DNA from: CAVYGN01 sp964413265
GTDB lineage: Bacteria > Spirochaetota > Brevinematia > Brevinematales > JAOACQ01
Assembly: GCA_964413265.1 (NCBI GenBank)
Contig: CAYPRX010000037.1
Coordinates: 124,001-188,000 of the forward strand
Direction of reading: 5' to 3'
Length of the DNA: 64,000 nt
Position 1 is the first letter of the stretch. The number at the start of each line of letters is the position of its first letter. This document shows positions 1 through 7,963 of this stretch, in pieces. The notes under the pieces are model-generated. The model was not told the origin of the DNA. It was given only the letters and a program-made list of their open reading frames with translations, and did no database searches. The translations under genes were made by a program, and so were the position numbers.

Positions 1-162
1 AGTAAAAGTGATAAAGGTGTGATCGCTATTTTAGACAACAGGATAAAGACTAAAAAATACGGTAGCGTATTCCTGGATTCTCTTCCCCCTGCGAAAATAA
101 TCAGCGGGGGCTTAAACTCAATTCTCCGCGAAGCCGAAAGCTTTTTTTCTTCAAGGTTTTAA
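1..162 (+). CDS. DinG-type ATP-dependent helicase, C-terminal fragment
   Basis: The window opens inside a gene: frame 1 is open for 53 codons and ends at TAA 160-162. The residues SDKGVIAILDNRIKTKKYG followed by FLDSLPP match the end of DinG/XPD-like superfamily 2 helicases, where this strand-turn-strand closes the second RecA-like domain just after motif VI. The family unwinds DNA (DinG resolves R-loops and replication-transcription conflicts). Only this tail is present, so the catalytic motifs cannot be checked and the exact subfamily is not decidable. Confidence 0.7.
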   Translation, partial: SKSDKGVIAILDNRIKTKKYGSVFLDSLPPAKIISGGLNSILREAESFFSSRF

Positions 163-498
163 TCTCAGTATTCTTGCATATCTTGTTTCTGCTGATGCCT
201 GCTGTTATGAAGGACAGATGTGTACTATGACCCGGTGCCGCGCCAATAACTGTTGTTACTTGAAATGGAGAAGCTCCCTGTACAGACAGCGGAACAGGTA
301 CCGCAGCTTGAACTAATGCTGGAAATGCTAGTCACATGCTGCTTGCATAATGGAAATATTTTCATAAAAAGTATTGCATTTTTCATTTACATATGTAATA
401 ATATAATTTAGTAGTAAAAAAAATACTAATGCTGGTGATATAGCGCACAGTTAAGCACTGCCTGTGCATTTTGTGTTTGCAGGATTGGGAGGGGTTCC
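163..498. other. Intergenic region upstream of fliP
   Basis: This 336-base gap separates the helicase tail from the flagellar operon. Bases 200-350 are more G+C-rich and have no open frame of note on either strand. Bases 360-410 are A+T-rich and hold a 12-base perfect palindrome, TTACATATGTAA (387-398), and a possible promoter (TTGCAT 374-379, 16 nt, TAATAA 396-401). No RNA gene was recognised. Confidence 0.5.
374..401 (+). promoter_or_regulatory. Candidate promoter and palindromic operator before fliP
   Basis: TTGCAT (374-379) and TAATAA (396-401) lie 16 nt apart about 100 nt upstream of fliP. The palindrome TTACATATGTAA (387-398) occupies the spacer and the first half of the -10, where a dimeric repressor could block polymerase. 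The -10 match is only moderate, and AT-rich DNA yields such hits by chance. Confidence 0.3.
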
Positions 499-1263
499 GT
501 GAATAAATGCGGGGTATTATTACTATTCTCCTTTTTTTTATTCACTTCACCTGTGAACGCTCAACAGACAGGAGGTCCGAATATTCCTATTCCGACCCTC
601 AATTTTAACATCGAGCAAGCCAAGACGCCCAGGCAGGTCGCTTTATCTCTCCAGATACTTTTCCTGGTGACAATAATAAGTCTCGCACCGACACTTCTTA
701 TTGTACTTACAAGTTTTGTGAGAATATTTATTGTTCTGTCATTTGTGAGCAGGGGGCTTGCAACTCAGAACATACCTCCCAACCAGATAGTGATAAGTCT
801 GGCGCTTTTCATAAGCTTGTTCGTTATGTTCCCTGTATTTTCCAAGTCTTATAACGATGGGGTTAAGCCCTACCTGGATGGAAAGATCACGCTTAATGAG
901 GGGTATGCGAAGGCTATACAGCCTGTCAGGGAATTTATGTTCAGACAAACTGCGGACAGGTATATATACAGGTTTATAAAGATGTCAAAGTTGGAAAGGC
1001 CGAGAAGCCCTGATGACGTGCCGACTTATGTCCTGATACCAGCGTTCGTTCTAAATGAGCTGACATTATCTTTTTATATGGGTATGCTTATCCTGATCCC
1101 GTTCGTTATCATCGATGTCGTTGTAGCCAGCGTCCTGATGTCAATGGGCATGATGATGCTTCCCCCCATAATGATATCATTTCCTCTTAAGATACTCTTG
1201 TTTTATGCTGTCGACGGGTGGGACCTTCTTGTTGAAAAATTGATCCTCAGTTTCAGAATGTAG
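499..1263 (+). CDS. fliP: Flagellar type III export gate protein FliP
   Basis: 254 residues, the usual FliP length. FliP, with FliQ and FliR, builds the pore of the flagellar type III export gate in the inner membrane. A cleavable signal peptide (about residues 1-21, ending VNA) is visible, as FliP is one of the few gate proteins with one. Then come conserved TM helices, including the LAPTLLIVLTSFVRI segment and the C-terminal GMMMLPPIMISFPLKILLF segment. The start is GTG at 499, supported by a purine-rich Shine-Dalgarno (GGGAGGGG) 5-8 nt upstream. It is first in fliP-fliQ-fliR-flhB-flhA-flhF-flhG, with gaps of 5-25 nt or less, so one operon is likely. Confidence 0.97.
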   Translation: MNKCGVLLLFSFFLFTSPVNAQQTGGPNIPIPTLNFNIEQAKTPRQVALSLQILFLVTIISLAPTLLIVLTSFVRIFIVLSFVSRGLATQNIPPNQIVISLALFISLFVMFPVFSKSYNDGVKPYLDGKITLNEGYAKAIQPVREFMFRQTADRYIYRFIKMSKLERPRSPDDVPTYVLIPAFVLNELTLSFYMGMLILIPFVIIDVVVASVLMSMGMMMLPPIMISFPLKILLFYAVDGWDLLVEKLILSFRM

Positions 1264-1272
1264 GGAAGAATC

Positions 1273-1542
1273 ATGAGTGAGGGATTAATACTTTCAATCT
1301 TGAACCAGACGATGTATGAGATTCTTTTAATGTCTGTTCCTCTTCTGGGAGCAGCAATGGTTGTAGGACTGATAATAAGTATTTTCCAGGCAACGACTTC
1401 CATACAGGAGCAGACGCTGACATTCGTACCCAAGATTATAATTGTTATAATAATTTTAATGGTTGCCGGTCCGTTCTTTTTAAACAATCTTATTGATTTT
1501 ACTAAAAACATGTTCAATTTGATAGCTGTGGCTAAAATTTAA
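1273..1542 (+). CDS. fliQ: Flagellar export gate protein FliQ
   Basis: 89 residues, standard length, with two hydrophobic helices. The motif QATTSIQEQTLTFVPKI in the connecting loop is the FliQ hallmark. FliQ packs around the FliP-FliR core of the export gate in the cytoplasmic membrane. The ATG follows GGGAAGAATC, 9 nt after the fliP stop, and fliR begins 11 nt downstream. Confidence 0.97.
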   Translation: MSEGLILSILNQTMYEILLMSVPLLGAAMVVGLIISIFQATTSIQEQTLTFVPKIIIVIIILMVAGPFFLNNLIDFTKNMFNLIAVAKI

Positions 1543-1553
1543 AGGGATTGGAA

Positions 1554-2342
1554 ATGGATAGCCTTTACGATTTGTTTGTAAGATACTTCCAGGTGTTTTT
1601 GATTATAATGCTCAGGATGATTGGTCTTTTTTTAACGGCTCCTTTTTTTTCAGGCCAGGCCATGCCGCTCAGATTCAAACTAGCCCTTGCTTTTTTCACA
1701 AGTCTGATCGCTGTACCGCTTGTCGTACAGATGGGTTATAGGGAAGGATCTGATATACTTGAATTCGGCCTGAACTGCCTTTCCAGTTTTATTTTCGGGG
1801 CAGGAGTCGGGATGTTTACATATATTATCGTCTCTGCTTTCCAGGTTTCCGCCCAAATCTTCAGCATCCAGATGGGTTTGGGAATGAATGAAGTATTTGA
1901 TCCAGTTTCAGAGACACAGGTACCGGCCATTGGTAATATTTTTGGGCTTCTTATTCTCCTTCTCCTGCTGCGGGCGGACGCGCATTTTTTTATGATGCAG
2001 ATTATTGTTGAAAGTTTTAGAAATACGGCAGCGTTTTCCATTTCATCTGTTGCAGTTATTGTCAAGGGTTTTATCGGGGCCGTAATGACGATGTTTGATA
2101 TCGGGCTAAAAATATCGTTGCCTATAATAGGGGTTACACTATTGATGGATATGGCAATGGCAATTATTGCCAGGGTAGCGCCTCAGTTCAACGTGATGAT
2201 AATGGGCTTTAATATAAAGCTGCTGGTAGGTTTTTTTGTGATATGGCTGATACTTCCGTCGATTGTGGACCTGGGAGGGAATGTCATAAACGGAATGCTC
2301 AAGGACACGAATGAATTGATCCGGTTATTAAAACCGGCATAA
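1554..2342 (+). CDS. fliR: Flagellar export gate protein FliR
   Basis: 262 residues from ATG 1554. A TTG at 1548 is also in frame but sits on the Shine-Dalgarno-like AAAGGGATTGG, so ATG 1554 (MDSLYDLF) is preferred. About six TM helices are seen. The segments APFFSGQAMPLRFKLALAF and FSIQMGLGMNEVFDPVSETQ match conserved FliR regions. FliR completes the helical FliP5-FliQ4-FliR1 pore and contacts FlhB, encoded 10 nt downstream. Confidence 0.96.
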   Translation: MDSLYDLFVRYFQVFLIIMLRMIGLFLTAPFFSGQAMPLRFKLALAFFTSLIAVPLVVQMGYREGSDILEFGLNCLSSFIFGAGVGMFTYIIVSAFQVSAQIFSIQMGLGMNEVFDPVSETQVPAIGNIFGLLILLLLLRADAHFFMMQIIVESFRNTAAFSISSVAVIVKGFIGAVMTMFDIGLKISLPIIGVTLLMDMAMAIIARVAPQFNVMIMGFNIKLLVGFFVIWLILPSIVDLGGNVINGMLKDTNELIRLLKPA

Positions 2343-2352
2343 AGGTATGATT

Positions 2353-3510
2353 ATGGATAATTTTGAATTGATAGATTTAAAGGGTCTTTACTGTTTGGCC
2401 GAAGGGATTCAATTCCGATTCGACCTGCAGTTTTTCGCTGCCGAGGATGAGGGAAGGACTGAAGAGCCGACTGAATACAAAAGGAGAAAGGCCCGTGAGG
2501 AAGGAAACATTCCCAGGTCACAGGAACTGACCGCGATTATAGTTTTTCTGTTAGGTTTCTGGACTGTGGCACTTATCGGGGGATTCATATACAATTCATT
2601 TGTCCGTATTATGAGATATTATATGGAGAACATTCTTACCCTTAAACTAAGTAAGGACAGCATAGTTCCATTTTTCCTGGATATGCTCTGGCTTTCATCT
2701 TCAAGCGTTCTTCCACTGATGATCGCTGGTATTATATCTGCCATAGTGGCAAGCTTTCTCCAGGGGGGTATTATTTTTTCCACGAAAAAGATCTCTTTGA
2801 ATTTTGGTAAAATGTTTTCAAACATCGGACCGAATTTCATGAAGATGTTCTGGTCCAGGGAAACGTTATTTAATCTTGCGAAATCGATTTTAAAGGTTAT
2901 TGGCGTTTTCACTGTGGCATTCATATTAATAAACGAGAGACTGGCTGAAATGATAACGATATCGAGGATGGATCTCGTGGATGCTTTCAGCCTTATCTGT
3001 TCAATAATATTTCAGTTTGTAAGTTTTTCAGGGCTCCTTCTGCTGATTTTCGCAATAGGAGATTATGCTTTCCAGCGCTTTATTTATACTGAATCCCTGA
3101 AGATGACCAAACAGGAGATCAAGGAGGAATTCAAGGAAATGGAAGGCAACCCTGAAATCAAGGCAAGGATCAGAGAGATGGAAAGGAGACTCCTTTCAAG
3201 GAGGATGATCCAGGAGATACCAAAAGCAGATGTCGTCATCACCAATCCGACTCACATAGCCGTTGCCCTTAAATACGAGCCCAGCTTTATGAATGCGCCG
3301 GTTGTTGTTGCAAAGGGAGAAGGGCCCTTTGCCGAGAGGATCAAAAGTATAGCAAGAGAAAATAATGTATATATTCTTGAGAATAAGCCGCTGGCCAGGG
3401 AACTTTACAAAAAGGTTGAAGTTGGACAGGAAGTTCCTCCGGAGCTTTTCATGGCTGTAGCGAAAATCCTTTCACTGGTCTATCAGATGAGAGGTAGCGT
3501 GGCGGCCTGA
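2353..3510 (+). CDS. flhB: Flagellar export switch protein FlhB
   Basis: 385 residues from ATG 2353. ATG 2347 is only one base past the AAAGG ribosome site, so the second ATG is favoured. FlhB switches export from rod/hook to filament substrates through self-cleavage in its cytoplasmic domain. The cleavage motif NPTH is intact at about residues 298-301 (ITNPTHIAVALKYE). Four TM helices precede it. The N-terminal extension ends with LQFFAAEDEGRTEEPTEYK, a form I associate with spirochaete and some Firmicute FlhB proteins. flhA starts 14 nt downstream. Confidence 0.97.
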   Translation: MDNFELIDLKGLYCLAEGIQFRFDLQFFAAEDEGRTEEPTEYKRRKAREEGNIPRSQELTAIIVFLLGFWTVALIGGFIYNSFVRIMRYYMENILTLKLSKDSIVPFFLDMLWLSSSSVLPLMIAGIISAIVASFLQGGIIFSTKKISLNFGKMFSNIGPNFMKMFWSRETLFNLAKSILKVIGVFTVAFILINERLAEMITISRMDLVDAFSLICSIIFQFVSFSGLLLLIFAIGDYAFQRFIYTESLKMTKQEIKEEFKEMEGNPEIKARIREMERRLLSRRMIQEIPKADVVITNPTHIAVALKYEPSFMNAPVVVAKGEGPFAERIKSIARENNVYILENKPLARELYKKVEVGQEVPPELFMAVAKILSLVYQMRGSVAA

Positions 3511-3524
3511 TTTAGGAGTAAAAT

Positions 3525-5600
3525 ATGGCAACTGCACCGAGGCGCAGTCTTTTCAAAATAACTCAAAATATTGATATATTGGTCGCAGTTTCTCTTATTG
3601 TCGTTGTTCTAATGCTCATTATACCGGTGCCGACCTTTCTTCTCGATATACTTATAATTTTTAACCTTGCATTATCCATGATGATAATTTTAAGCACTCT
3701 GTATGTAAAGAAGCCCGCAGATTTCTCGGCATTTCCATCCATCATACTTCTTTCGACCGTATTCGGTCTGGGCCTCAATGTTTCAGCAACTAGGCTAATT
3801 CTCACCCTCGGGCCTGCGTTTAATGGAAGGGTAATAAGGGCATTCGGAGATTTTGTGGTATCGGGTAATTATATAGTTGGCATAACGATATTCATAGTAA
3901 TCCTGGCCATACAATTTCTTGTAATTACAAAAGGGGCTTCGAGAGTATCAGAAGTAGCGGCGCGTTTTACCCTCGATGCACTTCCTGGCAAGCAGCTTTC
4001 AATAAATGAGGACCTTAATGCCGGTTTGATTACCGAGGATGAAGCGAGAAAAAGAAGGGAAGAACTAAGGCTTGAAGCTGATTTTTATGGAGCAATGGAT
4101 GGTGCTTCGAAGTTTGTATCAGGGAACGTGAAGGTTGCTTTCGTGATTACCCTTGTAAATATTGTAGTCGGGCTGATTACAGGGGTTATTGTTCATAATC
4201 TTCCGATCGGTGAAGCCGCTTCAATTTATACCTTGCTTACAATCGGTGAGGGTCTCGTTTCCCAGATACCGGCGCTGATGATTTCGACGGCTACCGGTCT
4301 GATCGTAACCAGAACAACGTCGCGTGAAAAATTCGGGAAAGATGTCGTCACTCAAATTGGAGCGACGCCGATGGTTCTATACATTGCAGGAGCCACAATT
4401 TTTATTATGGGTTTTGTACCCGGTTTTCCCATGACTTTCAACCTTGTCATCGGGGGCGGCATAGTGGCCATCGGATATTCAATGAACCGTTCGATCGAGA
4501 TGAACATAAAGAAAAAGGAAGAAGAAACATCAAAATCAAGGCAGGCTACAGAACAGGTTACCACTGTTGAGGATATAGTCAGGATTGACCCGATGAATCT
4601 CGAAATCGGCTACAATCTGATACCCCTTGTGGATAAGGAACAGGGAGGCGATCTGCTCGACCGTATAAAACTGATCAGGAGAAGAATTGGACTTGACCTT
4701 GGTATTCTTGTGCCTCCTATAAGGATAATAGATAATGTCGGGATCGATGCTTCGGAATATATATTGAAGATCCGGGGTTCAGAAGTCAGCAGAGGGAAGA
4801 TCTATGTTAACAGATTCCTAGCAATGAACCCAAAACTGGAACTTAGTGCTATCGAAGGAATTGAAGTCAAGGAACCGGCTTTCGGTCTCGATGCAAAATG
4901 GATTTTGAACGAAGAAAGGTCGAAAGCCGAGTCGCTCGGGTTCGATATATTCGATCCGCCTTCAGTTATTGCTACACATATAACGGAAGTCATAAAGAAA
5001 AATGCTGGAGAACTTCTGACCAGGCAGGATGTTAAAAGTATGATAGATGCCCTGCAGAAGGAGTATCCCGTAGTAACAGAGGAAGCTCTGAAAAATTCAA
5101 GTGTAGGTGATATTCAGAAAGTGTTACAGAACCTGCTTAAAGAAGGCGTCAGGATCAGGAATATGCTTACTATACTTGAAACAATATCGGATTATGGATC
5201 AACAATAAAAAATATAGATCTGATCACGGAATACGTTAGACAGTCCCTTGGAAAACAAATTGTATCCAGTTATGCTGATGAGTCGAACACATTGAAGGCC
5301 ATTGTTATTGATCCCGAGGTAGAGCAGATCTTTACGGATTCAATCCATGAAACTGCACAGGGCCTTGTATCCACTCTTGAACCTGATGTAGTAAATAAGT
5401 TTATCACAGGAGCGAGCCAGGTTATCGATGGTGTTATAAAGACAGGGCGCCAGCCTGTGATATTATCAAGTCAGAAGATTCGCAGGCTTGTAAGGGAACT
5501 TATTGAAAGATCATTTCCAGGGATAGGCGTGCTTTCCTATTCGGAAATACCCACAAATTATTCACTTGACCAGATCGGCATAATCAGTATTAATCCTTAA
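3525..5600 (+). CDS. flhA: Flagellar export apparatus protein FlhA
   Basis: 691 residues, full length. FlhA forms the nonameric cytoplasmic ring of the export apparatus and couples proton flow to substrate export. The N-terminal half (to about residue 320) holds about eight TM helices and the conserved FHIPEP-type cytoplasmic loop (FTLDALPGKQLSINEDLNAG). The C-terminal half is the soluble chaperone-docking domain, with DPMNLEIGYNLIPLVD at its start. The ATG is preceded by AGGAG. flhF follows 21 nt later. Confidence 0.97.
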   Translation: MATAPRRSLFKITQNIDILVAVSLIVVVLMLIIPVPTFLLDILIIFNLALSMMIILSTLYVKKPADFSAFPSIILLSTVFGLGLNVSATRLILTLGPAFNGRVIRAFGDFVVSGNYIVGITIFIVILAIQFLVITKGASRVSEVAARFTLDALPGKQLSINEDLNAGLITEDEARKRREELRLEADFYGAMDGASKFVSGNVKVAFVITLVNIVVGLITGVIVHNLPIGEAASIYTLLTIGEGLVSQIPALMISTATGLIVTRTTSREKFGKDVVTQIGATPMVLYIAGATIFIMGFVPGFPMTFNLVIGGGIVAIGYSMNRSIEMNIKKKEEETSKSRQATEQVTTVEDIVRIDPMNLEIGYNLIPLVDKEQGGDLLDRIKLIRRRIGLDLGILVPPIRIIDNVGIDASEYILKIRGSEVSRGKIYVNRFLAMNPKLELSAIEGIEVKEPAFGLDAKWILNEERSKAESLGFDIFDPPSVIATHITEVIKKNAGELLTRQDVKSMIDALQKEYPVVTEEALKNSSVGDIQKVLQNLLKEGVRIRNMLTILETISDYGSTIKNIDLITEYVRQSLGKQIVSSYADESNTLKAIVIDPEVEQIFTDSIHETAQGLVSTLEPDVVNKFITGASQVIDGVIKTGRQPVILSSQKIRRLVRELIERSFPGIGVLSYSEIPTNYSLDQIGIISINP

Positions 5601-5621
5601 AAATTGTGAGGAGAGCGAATT

Positions 5622-6917
5622 ATGAAATACGCAATCTATGAGGGTAAAACGAAACAGGAAGCCGTTGATAAAATGTTTATGGCTGCAAGGATGGAAAACC
5701 GTATAAAGGAGACAATGCTTATAAGGACATATCCGGAGGAAAGGAAAAAATTTTTAGGTCTTAGAAAAGAAACTGTATGGATTGCCACCGCCTGTATAGA
5801 TGAGGCAAGGATGCTTGACAGGGAAAAGAAGAGCCTCAGGAAAGATACCATACAGCCCACCCTTTTTGACGATGAGGATGCTGGACCTTCGTCCCAGAAC
5901 GTCGCATACAGGAGGATGGTGAATTCTCCTGTGCTTAGAGGGTCGGCTGCTTCTATTGTCGCAGGAGCAGAAAAAAGTAAAAAACTTGAGGAGGAGGTCA
6001 AAAATCTTAAAAGTTCACTGGAAGAGATTCAGAATTATATAAAAAATGAGTTCGACGAGATCAAAGAAGGCTTGATGAAGACCAGCCGGAACGCTTCGCT
6101 TGAAAATAAAAAAAAGATTATGCAGGATCTAGAAATATCTCAGAAAAACATCCAGTGGGCTGAGGAATTCCTGAGAGAAAGGGAATTTCATCCGTTGGTT
6201 ATACATGAAATCATTGAATATCTTAAGACTCAGAAAAATGAGATCCTGATCGACAAAGCTCAGATAATTGCAACAATACGTGATTTTTTTAAGACAAATA
6301 TAAACAGGGAAGACATTTTATTGGAAAACTACTCAAATGGCAAGAATATACTTTTTGTGGGGCCGACAGGAGTAGGTAAAACAGTCAGTATTATAAAGAT
6401 GGCCGCTCATATTGCCGTGATCCGCCAGAAATCCCTGCGTTTTATATCTATTGACAGGTACAAGGTCGGGGCGGATTCACAGTTAAAAACATATTCTGAT
6501 CTGATGAAAGCTCCTTTTTACCCGATCAATAAAGAAGAAGAGTTTTACACAATACTGGAAAATGATGAAACCCATTACACTTTTATCGATACTGCCGGGA
6601 AAAGTCCAAAAGATACAATCGTTATAAAGGAGCTTTCAGACTGGCTGAAAAAAACAAAATTAAAATTCGATATACATCTTGTAATAAGCGCGACAACCAA
6701 ACCCAGGGATCTTGACCTGGTTATTGAGAGTTATTCATGTCTTGATTTTTCTCATATAATCGCTACAAAGCTGGATGAAACTATGTACCTGGGTTCGGTT
6801 GTTTCATCGCTTTTTCAGACAAAAAAACCTTTATCATTTATTACAAATGGACAGGGAGTGCCTGAAGACTTTGAAATAGCTAATATCGACAGATTAATTG
6901 CCGATTCTTTAAAATAA
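5622..6917 (+). CDS. flhF: SRP-type GTPase FlhF, flagellar placement
   Basis: 431 residues. FlhF is the third SRP GTPase (with Ffh and FtsY) and sets flagellar number and position. The N-terminal B domain (YAIYEGKTKQEAVDKM) is followed by a variable linker with a coiled coil (about 118-190), an N domain, and a G domain. The P-loop GPTGVGKT is at residues 247-254, with DTAGK in G3 and TKLDET in G4. The start has GAGGAG upstream. The next gene, flhG, encodes the ATPase that activates FlhF GTP hydrolysis. Confidence 0.96.
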   Translation: MKYAIYEGKTKQEAVDKMFMAARMENRIKETMLIRTYPEERKKFLGLRKETVWIATACIDEARMLDREKKSLRKDTIQPTLFDDEDAGPSSQNVAYRRMVNSPVLRGSAASIVAGAEKSKKLEEEVKNLKSSLEEIQNYIKNEFDEIKEGLMKTSRNASLENKKKIMQDLEISQKNIQWAEEFLREREFHPLVIHEIIEYLKTQKNEILIDKAQIIATIRDFFKTNINREDILLENYSNGKNILFVGPTGVGKTVSIIKMAAHIAVIRQKSLRFISIDRYKVGADSQLKTYSDLMKAPFYPINKEEEFYTILENDETHYTFIDTAGKSPKDTIVIKELSDWLKKTKLKFDIHLVISATTKPRDLDLVIESYSCLDFSHIIATKLDETMYLGSVVSSLFQTKKPLSFITNGQGVPEDFEIANIDRLIADSLK

Positions 6918-6939
6918 ACGCTGGCTTAGAGGTAGCATT

Positions 6940-7815
6940 ATGTCAACTCTTTTGGGGCCTGATCAGGCTGAAGGTCTTCGCAGGATGATGGGGGAATTCC
7001 CGGGCACCAAAACACGTATAATCGCAATAACTTCAGGTAAGGGTGGTGTGGGAAAAACCAGTTTTGCTTTAAACCTCGGCATAAGCCTTGCCAATATGAA
7101 GGAAAACCCCAAAAAGGTCATAGTCTTTGATGCCGATCTCGGCCTTGCGAATATTCATGTGCTTATAGGCTTGATACCCAAATATAATCTTTATCATGTC
7201 ATCAAGGGCCAGAAAAAGATGAACGAGATTATTTATAAGACAGAGCTTGGGGTGGACATTATAGGTGGAGCATCCGGGTTTACACAGCTTGCAAATCTGA
7301 ATGACGAGGAAAAACAGAATCTTATCGATGCAATAAAAGAGATCAGTTATGCAGATTACATAATAATTGATACATCTGCCGGTATATCGAAAAATGTCCT
7401 GAGTTTCATACTTGCCGCCCATGAGACGATTGTAATAACAACCCCTGAACCGACTTCAATGACGGATGCATACGGTATTATAAAGGCTATAGTAACAGAA
7501 TCTGAAAGCCCTAATATAAAACTTGTTCTTAACCGTGTGAGAACTATAGTCGAGGCCAATAAGGTTTCTAAAAAGATTATTGACATCTGCGCCCAATTTC
7601 TTAACATAAAGATCGATAATTTTGGATTTATTTTTGAGGACCCGCTTATAGGAGAATCTGTAAGAAAACAGACTCCTTTTACCATATATAATCCTCATTC
7701 GAATGTATCTCAATGCATAAACCACATAGCCAGAAGGGTTATGAACATGAAAATATCAGAAGACCATTCCGGCTGGCAGAAATTTCTGAACGTATTTTTT
7801 AAAAGCAGGGAATAA
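6940..7815 (+). CDS. flhG: MinD-like ATPase FlhG (YlxH), flagellar number control
   Basis: 291 residues, MinD/ParA family. The N-terminal DQAEGLRRM helix (residues 8-16) is the DQAxxLR activator element that stimulates FlhF. The deviant Walker A KGGVGKT is at 34-40, and DADLGLANIHVL follows as the FlhG-typical A' region. A basic amphipathic C-terminus (HSGWQKFLNVFFKSRE) could be the membrane-targeting helix. It is the last gene of the fliP operon; the gap before rny is 148 nt and holds its own promoter-like elements. Confidence 0.95.
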   Translation: MSTLLGPDQAEGLRRMMGEFPGTKTRIIAITSGKGGVGKTSFALNLGISLANMKENPKKVIVFDADLGLANIHVLIGLIPKYNLYHVIKGQKKMNEIIYKTELGVDIIGGASGFTQLANLNDEEKQNLIDAIKEISYADYIIIDTSAGISKNVLSFILAAHETIVITTPEPTSMTDAYGIIKAIVTESESPNIKLVLNRVRTIVEANKVSKKIIDICAQFLNIKIDNFGFIFEDPLIGESVRKQTPFTIYNPHSNVSQCINHIARRVMNMKISEDHSGWQKFLNVFFKSRE

Positions 7816-7836
7816 ATATATCGGAGGTATAAATAA

Positions 7837-7925
7837 ATCAGCTTATAATTTATTAAAATATTTTAACAAAAAAAGCCGACGATACCTTGACAGTAATTGA
7901 ATTTGGTCTTAAATTATAAGCTGAT
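7837..7925. repeat. 16-bp perfect inverted repeat upstream of rny
   Basis: Arms 7837-7852 and 7910-7925 are exact reverse complements (ATCAGCTTATAATTTA against TAAATTATAAGCTGAT), separated by 57 nt. The spacer also contains the palindrome TTAAAATATTTTAA (7853-7866). The right arm covers the proposed -10 of the rny promoter. This could be a pair of operator half-sites for looping, or a long-loop RNA stem after flhG; there is no U-run typical of a terminator. Confidence 0.55.
7887..7915 (+). promoter_or_regulatory. Predicted sigma-70-type promoter for rny
   Basis: A perfect -35 TTGACA (7887-7892), a 17-nt spacer and TAAATT (7910-7915) lie about 50 nt upstream of the rny start. The -10 matches the consensus at four of six positions and sits inside the right arm of the 16-bp inverted repeat. 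Confidence 0.5.
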
Positions 7926-7963
7926 ATTTTTAGATATTTTTTAATAATTTGCAGGGGAAATTT

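Noticed and set aside
1203..1517. 104-codon minus-strand ORF opposite fliP/fliQ
   Set aside because: It lies antisense to strongly conserved flagellar genes and its product has no recognisable pattern.
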